This document shows, one piece after another, positions 25,610-36,798 of a DNA stretch of 64,000 nucleotides. The translations under genes and the position numbers were made by a program. Below the pieces are notes generated by a model. It searched no databases and was not told where the DNA came from. It worked only from the letters and a program-made list of their open reading frames with translations. Source of the stretch: Lamellibrachia satsuma (taxonomy: Eukaryota > Annelida > Polychaeta > Sabellida > Siboglinidae); NCBI GenBank assembly GCA_033239005.1, contig BSQZ01000022.1, positions 4,993,001 to 5,057,000 of the forward strand. The letters run 5' to 3'. Each line of letters starts with the position of its first letter. Position 1 is the stretch's first letter.

Positions 25610-26330
25610 ATTTATATCTCTATCAGTTGTGGTATCATTGATATTTCATTAAATTTACTGGAAAGTTTGAGTCTTCAACATCCTAATCTCCAACATGTAT
25701 TCTCCATGGGGACATTTTTAATTACTACAAAGGGCAAACCCTACAGCCACATGTAACAGCATTGTACAGGTGACCAGTGACATGTTTAGTATGGGAAACT
25801 TGTGGGCTGAACATTAGGCTTGGATAAACAAGGGGCTGCAATCAAGTGGGGCAGGCTTCCTCTCTCACACAATGGGAATGAGCAGGCAGGTGCCCTTAAT
25901 TGGCAGTCTCTGTAAATAAACCTTGTACATTGAGAAAGAAAATGAGGCATGAATGGTCTGATTTTGGTTTTACTGTCTCTTACAGTAACTTAGTATTTCT
26001 TTTTGATGCAAATGCTTGATTATATTGTTCTTGGTCAAAATGTTTCAATACCAGAGTAGACAGTGTCTATGCTGTAATGTTGACAACTTCCTGGCTGTTA
26101 CCAGATTCAGGGTGACATGCTAATAGCAGACAAATATGATTTTAAAAGTAATATAAGTAAATATAAGGGTAAATATTAACAGTATCAAGTCAATAATTCC
26201 AACTAAATCAATTCCAATTCCCAAAAAATAAATTTTGGAAAAAAATTCAATAAAAAAAATGTTGAAGTCAATTCCAATTCCGGAACTAGAATTGAGGGTC
26301 AGTTCCAATTCCGGAATGGAACTGACCACA
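25610..26330. mobile_element. unclassified dispersed element, copy 1
   Basis: About 720 bp matching, in inverted orientation, 41715-42160. Shared landmarks are the caacatgtattctccatgggg block, the tggtctgattttggttttac block and a terminal run of caattccaattcc-type repeats. The second copy is shorter. No coding capacity was seen, so it is probably a non-autonomous element. Confidence 0.75.
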
Positions 26331-27099
26331 TGCCTGAAGTACACTCATGACAATATCTTGTCTCTGTGTACTACAGCAACAGTCACGAACAGTATAATTG
26401 AATTGAAACAAGCTTATGTCTGTGGGGCTTTTGTCGGGAGGGGCTTTTGTCCATGCACCATACTATCTAGCAGATGCTTTCAGTATAATACCTAATAATT
26501 ATATATATATATATATATATATATACGTGTGGGCAGGTATGTGTGTGTGTGTGCGTGCACCATTTATAAGGTAAAGATGTCACAAGCATAGATCTGCATT
26601 TGGTCCAACAACAATATTCATGCATTATGTTATCTAAATCGAGTGTCAGATATAAAATAAGGAACCCCATAGAAAGTGTACCTATGGGTCCATATTTTGT
26701 TATGGAATTTGGACCCCTCATAGAATTTTGACCTCCCTGGCCCATTGAAAACAGTGGAATGTTGATTAGATAATATAATGCACTTTGGAGCTAGGATGCT
26801 ACAATTTTGGTTACATGCGTTTGGTTATGTTACCAGTGGCATTCGTCAAACTGACCAAACAGATTCATTAAAAACATTAAGAGATCAGTGAAACACCCAT
26901 TGGTTGAATTAACATGGCTCCACAGGGAAAATGCTTTTCCCTGTGGTTGATTACTTTATACATTCTATATGACACTGGCACTCTTATATTCTAAAAATAA
27001 TATATACAAGAGAAAGTTTCTCACATTGTGATTCATTTTTATTATGCAAAAGATGAATTTTGTAAAATTTTCAAGTCACTGTATGTGTAATCTTTTCAG
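26331..27099. other. intron 5, no gene
   Basis: No supported feature except a (TA)n run at about 26500-26525 followed by a short TG/GC-rich run. Confidence 0.5.
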
Positions 27100-27510
27100 A
27101 TGAAGGATTCACCATTGGTTCGTACAAGTACAGGTACTAGTTTTGAAGCATCCAACGCTACGGGTGATGCCGCCAATCTTTACATTACGGATGTCACCTT
27201 TAGTGCCATCACTGCTACTACTGCTGTGGCAACACATACAACTGATGCTGAGATGCAAATCGATCCGGTAACGATATTTCAAGTGCGACACTTCGCGAAT
27301 GCTGCTGTAGTCACGGATGACATTATTGCACCAATGAACGTTGATCATGACTACTCCTATGTGAAGCTTCCATCAGATTCAGTGAGAATAAAGACATTGG
27401 TGCAGATGATGCACACTATGTGATAACAGCGACATAACCGAGGGTGACTCAAGCAGCTCCGACACCTATGAGAAAGAGAAGAAGTTTGTCATTCGTGAGA
27501 AAAACCTATA
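27100..27510 (+). pseudogene. possible THAP/transposase-derived gene fragment
   Basis: A 107-codon open frame is followed, after a frame change, by DNSDITEGDSSSSDTYEKEKK-like residues ending at 27511. The acidic-serine stretch followed by EKKFVI resembles a linker found in THAP-domain transposase-like genes (recall only). Neither the THAP finger nor a catalytic core is visible. It could equally be unrelated sequence. Confidence 0.25.
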
Positions 27511-27689
27511 ATATCACTTTTCTGCACCTGCCACACACCAAACAGCCATAAACTTTGACACAGGTTGTACTCATGTCTGATCTATCAGCCAAGGTCTTTC
27601 GGATACTGGGGTGTCTGTCACGAAAGTGTGCTGATTTCTACCCCTGGATGAGTGAAAGGTGAATTGAATATGTTAGGTGTACATGTACT

Positions 27690-28140
27690 ATCAGTCAGAA
27701 TAAGTAGTGTATTGGTGTATATTTAGTGCCAGAAGTGTATTGGAACAGATGGTTGGTGTGCAAGTACTATCAGTCAGAACAAGTAGTGTATTGATACATA
27801 TGATTGGTGTACATTTACTGTCAGTACAAGTAGTGTATTTGGTAGAGAATGAGACGCTTGGTTTACATTTGCTGTCGGTAGGAACAAGTAGTAGATTCAG
27901 GTAGAACAAGTAGTATATTGGATACACATGATTGGTGTACATTTACTGTCAGAAGAAGTAGTGAAATGGTGCAGATTCCAGAATGAGATCATTGGTGTAC
28001 ATTTACTGTTGGTAGGAACAAGTAGTGTATTGGTATGCATGATTGGTGTACGTTTACTGTCAGTCAGAACAAGTAATATTGTTACACATGATTGGTGTAC
28101 ATTTACTGTCCAATCAAAACAAGTAGTCTATTGCCATTGG
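27690..28140. repeat. imperfect 50-60-bp minisatellite
   Basis: About eight diverged units built on attggtgtacatttactgtc and agaacaagtagtgtattggt. Older than the neighbouring arrays, judging by indels. Confidence 0.8.
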
Positions 28141-30527
28141 TACAGATGATGATGGTGAAACAGTTCAAATGCCATGGCTTTATAAAGATTAATTATTTCC
28201 TAAGCTAAACTACCAGTATATTTTATATGTTGTGGCACAATAATGATGTGTGTAACTGTGATATCCATGTTCCAGGTTGTATTTCCCGGTGGTAGAAGTC
28301 AATGTTTAGTCTTGATTTCAGTTGTTCTAGTTAGCCTTATTTCTTTGGTAATTGTTTTTCTATTGAATAAACTGTTGATATATTGTATGTTGGTCTCAAT
28401 ATAAATGAAATTGTGTGTAGTGACATGCAAGATGCTGCAGGTAATATTTTTGTTGACAGAAGTGGGATGTGGATAAGAAGGCATTCACATCATTCAGTTA
28501 TTAATATTTTAGTGGGAATTTTTGTACTTTTCCAGGTTGTTTTTCGACCTGCTGCATACTGTGGGTGCCTCACAATTTGTCTATATCAGACTATCAGTAC
28601 ACTCACCTATGTCAGGTCAATCTCCATAGCTAAACTTTCCATCAATTCAATTCGGTTCAGAATAGACATCACAGATCCTTCCCACATTGCAGGATGGGAT
28701 TACTTGTCTTGCCTTTCCTGAGTCTGAAATATAATTTGTCAGGGTTAGTTGATTGCACTAATTCCATAATTACCATAATAGTTGCAAAACTGTGAACATT
28801 ACGTACTGTCGGTGGTTAATTATTGTTATTTAAATGATTACATTGCACCAAGCAACAAGGTGTTGTGGTGTGCTACAGAGAGGGTGATTACAAGTACGAA
28901 TATTAATGTAATCATGATTACAGTAATTACTGCAATCACAATTACTAATGTAGTCATGATTACAATCAGGATTACGGTAACATTTAAGAATATATATATA
29001 TTCACATAACAAATTAAATAAACCCTCATTTTATTATTGTCATCAATGTTATTCAAAACAAAATCAAACAAAATATTAAAATACAGTCACGGTACACTTC
29101 ATTAGATTAGATACAAAATAAAGAGAAAAGCCTGCTTGCATTGCCATTGTAGTTCGGACCTCGCCCTCGGGCTAGGTAAAAGAAATATGCAGAAAAAATA
29201 TGATTATTAAAATGGCAATGATTCGATAACAATTGAATTACTGACCTGCTAGCTATAGGGCACGCAAATCATGCAATGACAGCAGACCAACATCTAGCAC
29301 CGCTCTGTTTGTGCACATCACTACAAAATCATCGTCTTCGCCTTCGCACGGTGATGCAAGCACCAACGCGGTCGGGCACACGGTGCTGCATAGCCATAGC
29401 CTAGCCCTAGGCATGGTAGCTTCCTCAGCGCAGCATGATGACTCAACGTAAACGTGCTCAGACATCGGGACGCAATTTCCACAGGTTCACCACATCACAT
29501 TACCTAGTTAGGAATCGTTGACAGTCAAAGCGCTGTTGTAATTTTTCCTGAATCCAACGTCGTCAAAGGCGAAGCCGACCTGGAGTCTGGAGCGTGACTG
29601 CACACTCGGTGACACTATACGACTGTCAATGGTTGTTTCCGTGTGGCCTGTCGAACTAGACTCTTCATCTGTGGTTTCCATTTCTCCAAAGATAGACAAC
29701 TATTACGGAAGTTCAGTAAACCACTAATCGCTAGTAGCAGATCTGGTAAAACTGTCACAAGCGATGCACCCATCTTGTCAACAAGTAAAAAATAGTTCCG
29801 GTATTCCGTTATCGCATATTCTCGTTGGTTTTCGTCTCGTGTGTTCGAGAAGTGTGGCGTTTTCCACGGTTTTTTGCGTGTTTTGTTGTAATTTCTTTAA
29901 CTTTTTTATTTGGAACGAACAAAAACGCTATTTTGTTGACGTGTGTAAACACTTGTATATATAACAGAGACCCATATCTTTTTTTCGCTCCAGAATGCCT
30001 ATTTACGAAATAAATCGCAAAAAAATTAAAAATTTACATTGATTAGATATACGCGACTCAAACCACTCGTTTCGACAACAAGATGGCGATACGCAGTGAT
30101 GTATTTTGTCGATTTTTGTCTCGAACAAAATCAGTTTTTCAGTTTATCTCATAAATTAGCAGGTATCTGTCACCATTAATGCATAGTTAGATAATATATA
30201 TTTAAATATACGGCATAACACAAAATTGCTTCAGTTCCCCTTTAAATTTAATGAAATTAAGATGTGTGATCAACAAGGTTTTCTAACTAAACCACTGGCG
30301 TGATATTCTTAATTGTAGTTACAAGTGGTTATGTTTTAGCAACACTTATAGGTGCATTCCTTTTGTTTCGCTTTAGGTAAATGTGAATTAATATTTGTTC
30401 CGAACATGGTTCAAGATGGTTTTTACTATGTAGAAAAAATTGCATTATTACTGTCTAAAAGCAGGACCATCATTGCACTAACATCTGGTAGACGATTGTA
30501 TTAACACTTACAAACGTTCTTTTTCAG
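28141..30527. other. intron 5, no gene recognised
   Basis: AT-rich with a short family of attactgtaatcatgatta-like palindromic phrases near 28880-28980. No coding region, tRNA or clear transposon was supported. Confidence 0.5.
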
Positions 30528-30605
30528 ATGAGGTTGGAGCTCACGAAGTTCGAATAGTTGCCCTGGAAGCAGCAAAGGGCCCCCCTGAGATAGAGAACAT
30601 CGAAG
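30528..30605 (+). CDS. NLR gene exon 6: duplicated helical exon, copy 1
   Basis: 78 nt behind tttttcag, ending gaag|gtaatg; phase 1 at both ends. It encodes a helix-forming 26-residue segment ending GPPEIENIEG. Exon 7 is a tandem duplicate: both end in EIENIEG and share AAKG. The flanking intron is duplicated too. Confidence 0.75.
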
Positions 30606-31371
30606 GTAATGTATAATGTAGCTGTGCAGCTTAGGAAACACAATGACATGTTAATGATGCCCCTGACAACATGCCGATGTAACTGAGAGTCTTAGGAAAC
30701 ACCATGAAACTTAGAATGCATTATAAAAGTTGGAGAATCCGATTATTTTCTAATTACTGAGCGCTGACATGTTAATCAGCACTACCAATAAGCGCATGCG
30801 TTCACTAAAATCGGGGTGACCTAGACTAAAGTGACGTATTAAGGGAGGCCGGCATACACAGAACTAATGCAAAGTCTCAAACAAGCATGTTATTTTGCCA
30901 GACAGAAGACTATTTAATAAACAAAGGCCAAAATATGTTACATGCATTGAGTTTGGATGCAAATAGCATGACCATATCCTATTGGCAAGAATAGGAATAG
31001 GTGTATACGAATATATTTTAATTTTGCGAGTGAATATTGCCAGAATACCACACCTGTGACATAGTGTTATCTAACAGTGTGGTGTGGCCCACGAAATTAA
31101 GAAGTGTGTTCAACAGGGCTTTCTTAGTAAACTACTGTCGTGATATTCTTAATTGTAGTTACAACTAGTTATGTTTTATTAACTCATCAGTACATGCCTG
31201 TTGTTTCACTTCAGGCAAATGTGAATTATCCAGCAGTATTTGTTTCCGAACATGGTTCCAGATGGTGTTACTAGATTGATGCCAAATTGAACTTGGAAGT
31301 TATTCCTTTGACAATATTTTGTTTGACGTATATAGCAGATTGTATTAACACTTACAAATGTTCTTTTTCAG
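30606..31371. repeat. intron 6 with 61-bp repeat seeds and dispersed repeat copy B
   Basis: The sequence just after the exon 6 donor (30612-30715) is an early, diverged pair of the 61-bp unit found in the large array at 32125-33200. At 30711-30868 lies copy B of the dispersed repeat found at 22761. From about 31085 to 31371 the intron repeats the sequence that precedes exon 6 (30250-30527). Confidence 0.8.
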
Positions 31372-31449
31372 ATAAGTTTAAAACTTATGACGTTCAAATA
31401 GCTGACCTGAAAGCGGCAAAGGGCGCCAGTGAGATAGAGAACATTGAAG
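31372..31449 (+). CDS. NLR gene exon 7: duplicated helical exon, copy 2
   Basis: 78 nt behind ttttcag, ending gaag|gtaatg; same length, phase and border sequences as exon 6. About 15 of 27 residues are identical to exon 6. Phase-1 symmetry means it can be gained, lost or skipped without shifting the frame. Confidence 0.75.
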
Positions 31450-31459
31450 GTAATGTATA

Positions 31460-33200
31460 ATATAGCTGTACAGCTTTGTAAACATAATGACATGTTAATG
31501 ATGCCCGATGTAGCTGTACAGCTTAGGAAACACCGTGACATGTTAATGATGCTTCTGACTGCATGCCGATGTAGTTGTAGAGCTTACGAAACACTGTGAC
31601 ATGTTAAAGCTGCCCCTGACAACATGCCGATGTAGTTGTAGAGCTTACGAAACACTGTGACATGTTAAAGCTGCCCCTGACAACATGCCGATGTAGTTGT
31701 AGAGCTTAGGAAACACTGTGACATGTTAAAGCTGCTTCCTCAAATGGTTCAGCCCATCGCGAATCAGGTTCACTTATGTCCAGATGTGTAGTGTGTGACT
31801 AGTTTAAGTAATGTACATAGTCTGTTTAATAAAAAAAACTATTTTTGTTCAAAGCATCGAAAGAATTGACTTTAATCGTTAGATCTGATAGGGTTCAAAA
31901 TAGTGGATATCCAAAATGGTAAACACTGTGTGGGTCAATGCTGATCGTGGACGTGACCTCCATCCTCTCGCCGATCACATGACAAAGTTACGAAATTTCA
32001 CAAAGGAAGACAATTGTGATTTTTTTCAGCATTTCGATGTTCACATCAGTTACTGCTTGAAGAAGCATTAACTAATGTAATAGTTTGTCTGATGATTTCA
32101 CAAAAACTATATACAACAGTTGCAAACAAGTCGATGTAGCTGTACAGCTTAGGAAACACCGTGACACGTTAATGATGCCCCTGACAACATGCAGATGTAG
32201 CTGTACAGCTTAGGAAACACCTTGACACATTAATGATGCCCCTGACAACATGCCGATGTAGCTGTACAGCTTAGGAAACACCGTGACATGTTAATGATGC
32301 CCCTGACAACATGCCGATGTAGCTGTACAGCTTAGGAAACACCTTGACATGTTAATGATGCCCCTGACAACATGCCGATGTAGCTATACAGCTTAGGAAA
32401 CACCGTGACACGTTAATGATGCCCCTGACAACATGCCGATGTAGCTGTACAGCTTAGGAAACACTGTAACACGTTAATGATGCCCCTGACAACATGCAGA
32501 TGTAGCTGTACAGCTTAGGAAACACCTTGACACGTTAATGATGCCCTGACAACATGCCGATGTAGCTGTACAGCTTAGGAAACACCGTGACATGTTAATG
32601 ATGCCCCTGACAACACGCCGATGTAGCTGTACAGCTTAGGAAACACCATGACATGTTAATGATGCCCCTGACAACATGCCGATGTAGCTGTACAGCTTAG
32701 GAAACACCGTGACATGTTAATGATGCCCCTGACAACATGCTGGTGTAGCTGTACAGCTTAGGAAACACCTTGACATGTTAATGATGCCCCTGACAACATG
32801 CCGATGTAGCTGTGCAGCTTAGGAAACACCATGACGTGTTAATGATGCCCCTGACAACATGCCGATGTAGCTGTACAGCTTAGGAAACACCGTGACATGT
32901 TAATGATGCCTTTGACAACATGCCGATGTAGCTGTACAGCTTAGGAAACACCATGACATGTTAATGATGCCCCTGACAACATGCCGATGTAGCTGTGCAG
33001 CTTAGGAAACACCATGACGTGTTAATGATGCCCCTGACAACATGCCGATGTAGCTGTACAGCTTAGGAAACACCGTGACATGTTAATGATGCCCCTGACA
33101 ACATGCCGATGTAGCTGTGCAGCTTAGGAAACACCATGACATGTTAATGATGCCCCTGACAACATGCAAATGTAGCTGTGCAGCTTAGGAAACACCATGA
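31460..33200. repeat. 61-bp satellite in intron 7
   Basis: Units built on gatgtagctgtacagcttag and gacatgttaatgatgcccc. A first block at 31460-31740 follows the exon 7 donor; the main block of about 18 copies runs 32125-33200. The copies nearest the exons start within about ten bases of the donor, so the satellite appears to have grown out of the 5' end of the intron. Confidence 0.9.
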
Positions 33201-33654
33201 TGACACCAGATGAGTGGCTGCACCATCCACGATTTCTATCAATGGGGGATTGAATAATGCTGAAGACCTGGCCCTTTCTTGAGTTGCCTGGCTCGCAAGA
33301 GGCATTTTGTAACATCCAAACCCAGCATTGTGTAAAGGCCAATTTGTAAGAGCGATTAATTGTTTGGCCATCACATTGTCGCCTGATATCGTTGTGCACG
33401 AATGGGTCGTGTAAACACCTGCGAAGACTTAGAGTTCGTTCAATTGGTGACGTTCAATACCATGATAGCCTATGCATGTTTTGATGATACCACACACATC
33501 AACCAAAACTTGTTTGTAGAAACTGAAGTTGAATGTCTTGACTTTGTATGGCATATACTAGGAGTTCAATAGTGTCGCCTTTTTGGCATCAAGGAATCTT
33601 CTGCGATGTTTAAATGATTGTGAACATAAAAAGAGAGATATCTGTGACACCAGA
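33201..33654. other. intron 7, no gene
   Basis: No supported feature; open frames here are short and without domain signals. Confidence 0.5.
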
Positions 33655-34060
33655 TATGTGAAAGGACCCAGGTGTTGTAAGCTTGAATGGACCCAGGTGT
33701 TGTAAGCTTGAATGGACCCAGGTGTTGTAAGCTTGAAGGGACCCAGATGTTGTAAGCTTGAAGGGACCCAGGTGTTGTAAGCTTGAAAGGACCCAGGTGT
33801 TGTAAGCTTGAATGGACCCAGGTGTTGTAAGCGTGAATGGACCCAGGTGTTGTAAGCTTGAAGGGACCCAGGTGTTGTAAGCTTGAAGGGACCCAGGTGT
33901 TGTAAGCTTGAAGGGACCCAGATGTTGTAAGCTTGAATGGACCCAGGTGTTGTAAGCTTGAAGGGACCCAGGTGTTGTAAGCTTGAAGGGACCCAGGTGT
34001 TGTAAGCTTGAAGGGACCCAGGTGTTGTAAGCTTGAAAGACCCAGGTGTTGTAAACAAAG
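33655..34060. repeat. 25-bp minisatellite
   Basis: About 16 copies of a 25-bp unit (acccaggtgttgtaagcttga plus four purines). As 25 is not a multiple of three, the long minus-strand frames cycle through all phases with a 75-bp period; they are artefacts of the repeat. Confidence 0.95.
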
Positions 34061-35204
34061 ATGAAAACAAATTAGCTTTGTCTTTCTGCTGCTGCTTGGA
34101 TTTTGTTGTGAATATATTGCTCTACAAACGTGTGAAGTATGGACAGAATGTGTCTTCATTGGACTGCCCATTAAGTATCCTTGTCAAGAAATTCTGTGAT
34201 TGGAATACTTTAAGAGATTGGAATCTTCAAAACTGGTTCCTACATAAAATTGAAATATATATATATATAGATATATATAGTATTATATATATATACACAC
34301 ACAGGCACGAATGAATGCGCGCATAAACACACAGTTTAAATATGTCCTCGCAATATACTATGTATATTATTTATTATTGTTTAAAAATGCAATTATTTGT
34401 GCTTCAACATCGACAATTCCACTTTTAAGGCCAAAGAAGTGTAAACATATTGTTGTTGGAAGAAACAAACAAATAACAGTCCCAACTCAAGTAGTATTCT
34501 CCTGTTGTACATCCTTAGAGGTGATTATTTTTGCTATGAGAGTAACATGAAATTTAACATAGTAATCATCAAGCAGCAGCATCACACTGGGCAGTTTTTA
34601 TACTATTATAATTATATTCTATAGTAGTGGCGCCCTACAGAGATAAAGACCATGTACTTGCTTGTTTTGTCTCTCACAATTGATTAAAACCAGGTCAAGT
34701 GCTCATGATTACATATCTGGCAATTATTACTTATCTTATTAGATTTTAGAAATATATATATATTTAGATTGAAACTTCCCATGACTTTCCATTATGTTAT
34801 ATATCACCAGGAAGATTGTTTTGTTTCAACAACCACACAAAACCATCTAAAACAAACTGACCTCTAATATTGATTTGGAAACATAACTTGTAAAGTAGCA
34901 CCAACAATCTACAACATTTTCATACCAACTACTACGCTGGTAATAGTTTATCCTATTACAATAGATATGAATGCTGGATTTGTTGGTTTGAAATGAGTTA
35001 AGTTAGGGGCATCACAGGTAACATATAAAAGTGGTAACCTGCGAGTTTTAATATCTGTAGTGGCAGTCGTACATACGTGTAATCACGGAGTCAGTTGCTA
35101 AGGTTTGTCTCATGTGTAGGAGCAGGCACTATGTATGTAGATATGATGCTAGATGCATCTGTCATATCCATATTGCATTATTTGTGTCTTGTTTTGTCAT
35201 CCAG
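34061..35204. other. end of intron 7, no gene
   Basis: AT-rich sequence with a (TA)n stretch near 34255-34295. It ends in the exon 8 acceptor (gttttgtcatccag). Confidence 0.55.
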
Positions 35205-36798
35205 ATAGACTGAAGGAAGTGTTACAAGAACAATACAGTGACATGAGACTTGACAATGAAGAGTCAGCACCACTGGACGAGGTCTATGTAGAACTCCGCC
35301 TGCAACAGTATGAAGACGAGAATCTCCCAGAGACCTTGAATGAACGGGATGTTGTTCTCATGGAGAAGAGTATGCAAGATAGCCCAGTAGTGAAATTGCC
35401 GGAGCTGTTTGACGAATTAGAGGATGGAGTTGGCCCCAAGAAAGTACTTATACGTGGCAAAGCAGGAATTGGCAAAACGACACTTGTGAGGCGGATTGCC
35501 TGTCAGTGGGCAGCAGGAGAACTTTGGGAGGATGTCTTCAGCCACGTCTTTGTGATTACACTGAGGGAACTGTCTCAAGACGAGAATTGGACCCTCAAGG
35601 AGTTGCTACTTGGTGGACTTCCACTGTCCCCTGGTGAGAAAGATGCTGCCTTTGGGTTTACTTGTCAAAATGCCAGCAGGATCTTATTGTTGACAGACGG
35701 ATTAGATGAGATTCGCAATTTTGTCTATAGTCAATCACATCGTAGACCACATTGCAATGCACCCATTGACCTGTGTTTGTTGTTGTCAAGTATCATTGGC
35801 AACAGCATGCTACCTGGAGCTAGCTTGGTGGTAACTTCCAGGCCGACTCCACAACTTCCAATGAAGCCATTTGAGCGCACTGTTGAAGTATATGGGTTCC
35901 CAAGAGATAGTATCGATAAGTACGTCAACCAGTTCCAGGCAAACAAAGAAGTGAAGCAGTTCATTATGAAGACCTTCAAAGACAATCAGAGCCTTCTCAC
36001 GTTGTGTTACATACCGCTACATTGTCGATTTGTGTGCCAAGCTCTGGCAGATATGTATGCACAGAACACAAATGGCGATGTGCCAGCTGTCACGACAACA
36101 ACTCAGTTGTATGTGAACGCCACGACAAACTCAGCAAAGAGGCTGCATCCTCGCTTGAAGGGTACGGATGCTGATGAGGATGATGTACTCCAGGTCATCA
36201 AGGGACCATACATGAAGTATGCTGACTTGGCCAAACAGTGTGTCAAGAAAGTTCCACTAAGAATCATCTTCTACACAAAAGACCTGACAGATGTTGGTTT
36301 ACTTCAAGACAATGCTGATGATATGCAGTGCGGTGTCATGACACAGTCACGTACGATGGGCAAGAGTGTGCGAACAAGCCATAAAAGGTGTTGGTCGTTC
36401 AATCATCTGACCCTACAAGAGTATTTCTCAGCCATCGGGTTGCTTCAAGGGTCAGATGATGACATATGGCAACTCCTTCAGGATGAATCCTCAATCCGCA
36501 AACACGAAGTAGTCATCTCTTTCATCCTTGGCCTTTGTGCAGACGAGCAGAATGAAGATTACATACATCAGCTTTTGTCATCAAAGCTCACACTGAATCC
36601 CCGAGAACTTGTCAGCAAACTGGCACTAGTACTGGCACGTGACCCACTGAAAGTTATCACAATCTTGCAAGAGTCACAAGATCCAAATCTTGTGGACGTC
36701 ATCGCAGCTGAAGTCAGCAGCAGTCAGGTGTTCCCGACTGAAATACGAGCACTGTCATGGTTGCTGAAACAAGCCAAGTGTCGTGTTACAACCCTCAG
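35205..36798 (+). CDS. NLR gene exon 8: NACHT NTPase domain
   Basis: One 1594-nt exon, phase 1 in and phase 2 out, encoding about 531 residues. A charged pre-NACHT helix is followed by the Walker A loop GKAGIGKTT (35453-35482), Walker B LLLTDGLDE (35686-35710), a sensor-1 block VVTSRP (about 35825) and a winged-helix region ending HLTLQEYFSA (about 36405-36435). This is the ATP-driven oligomerisation module of NLR receptors. Key residues look intact, with no frame break, so the gene is probably functional. The C-terminal part is helical and leads into LRRs. In NLRs this domain switches the protein from closed to active in the cytoplasm. Confidence 0.93.

Noticed and set aside
32125..33200. 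Regular repeats resembling a CRISPR array
   Set aside because: Units are directly tandem with no unique spacers, and the DNA is animal nuclear DNA.
33558..34171. Two overlapping minus-strand frames of 170 and 201 codons
   Set aside because: Both are the translation of a 25-bp minisatellite in different phases.
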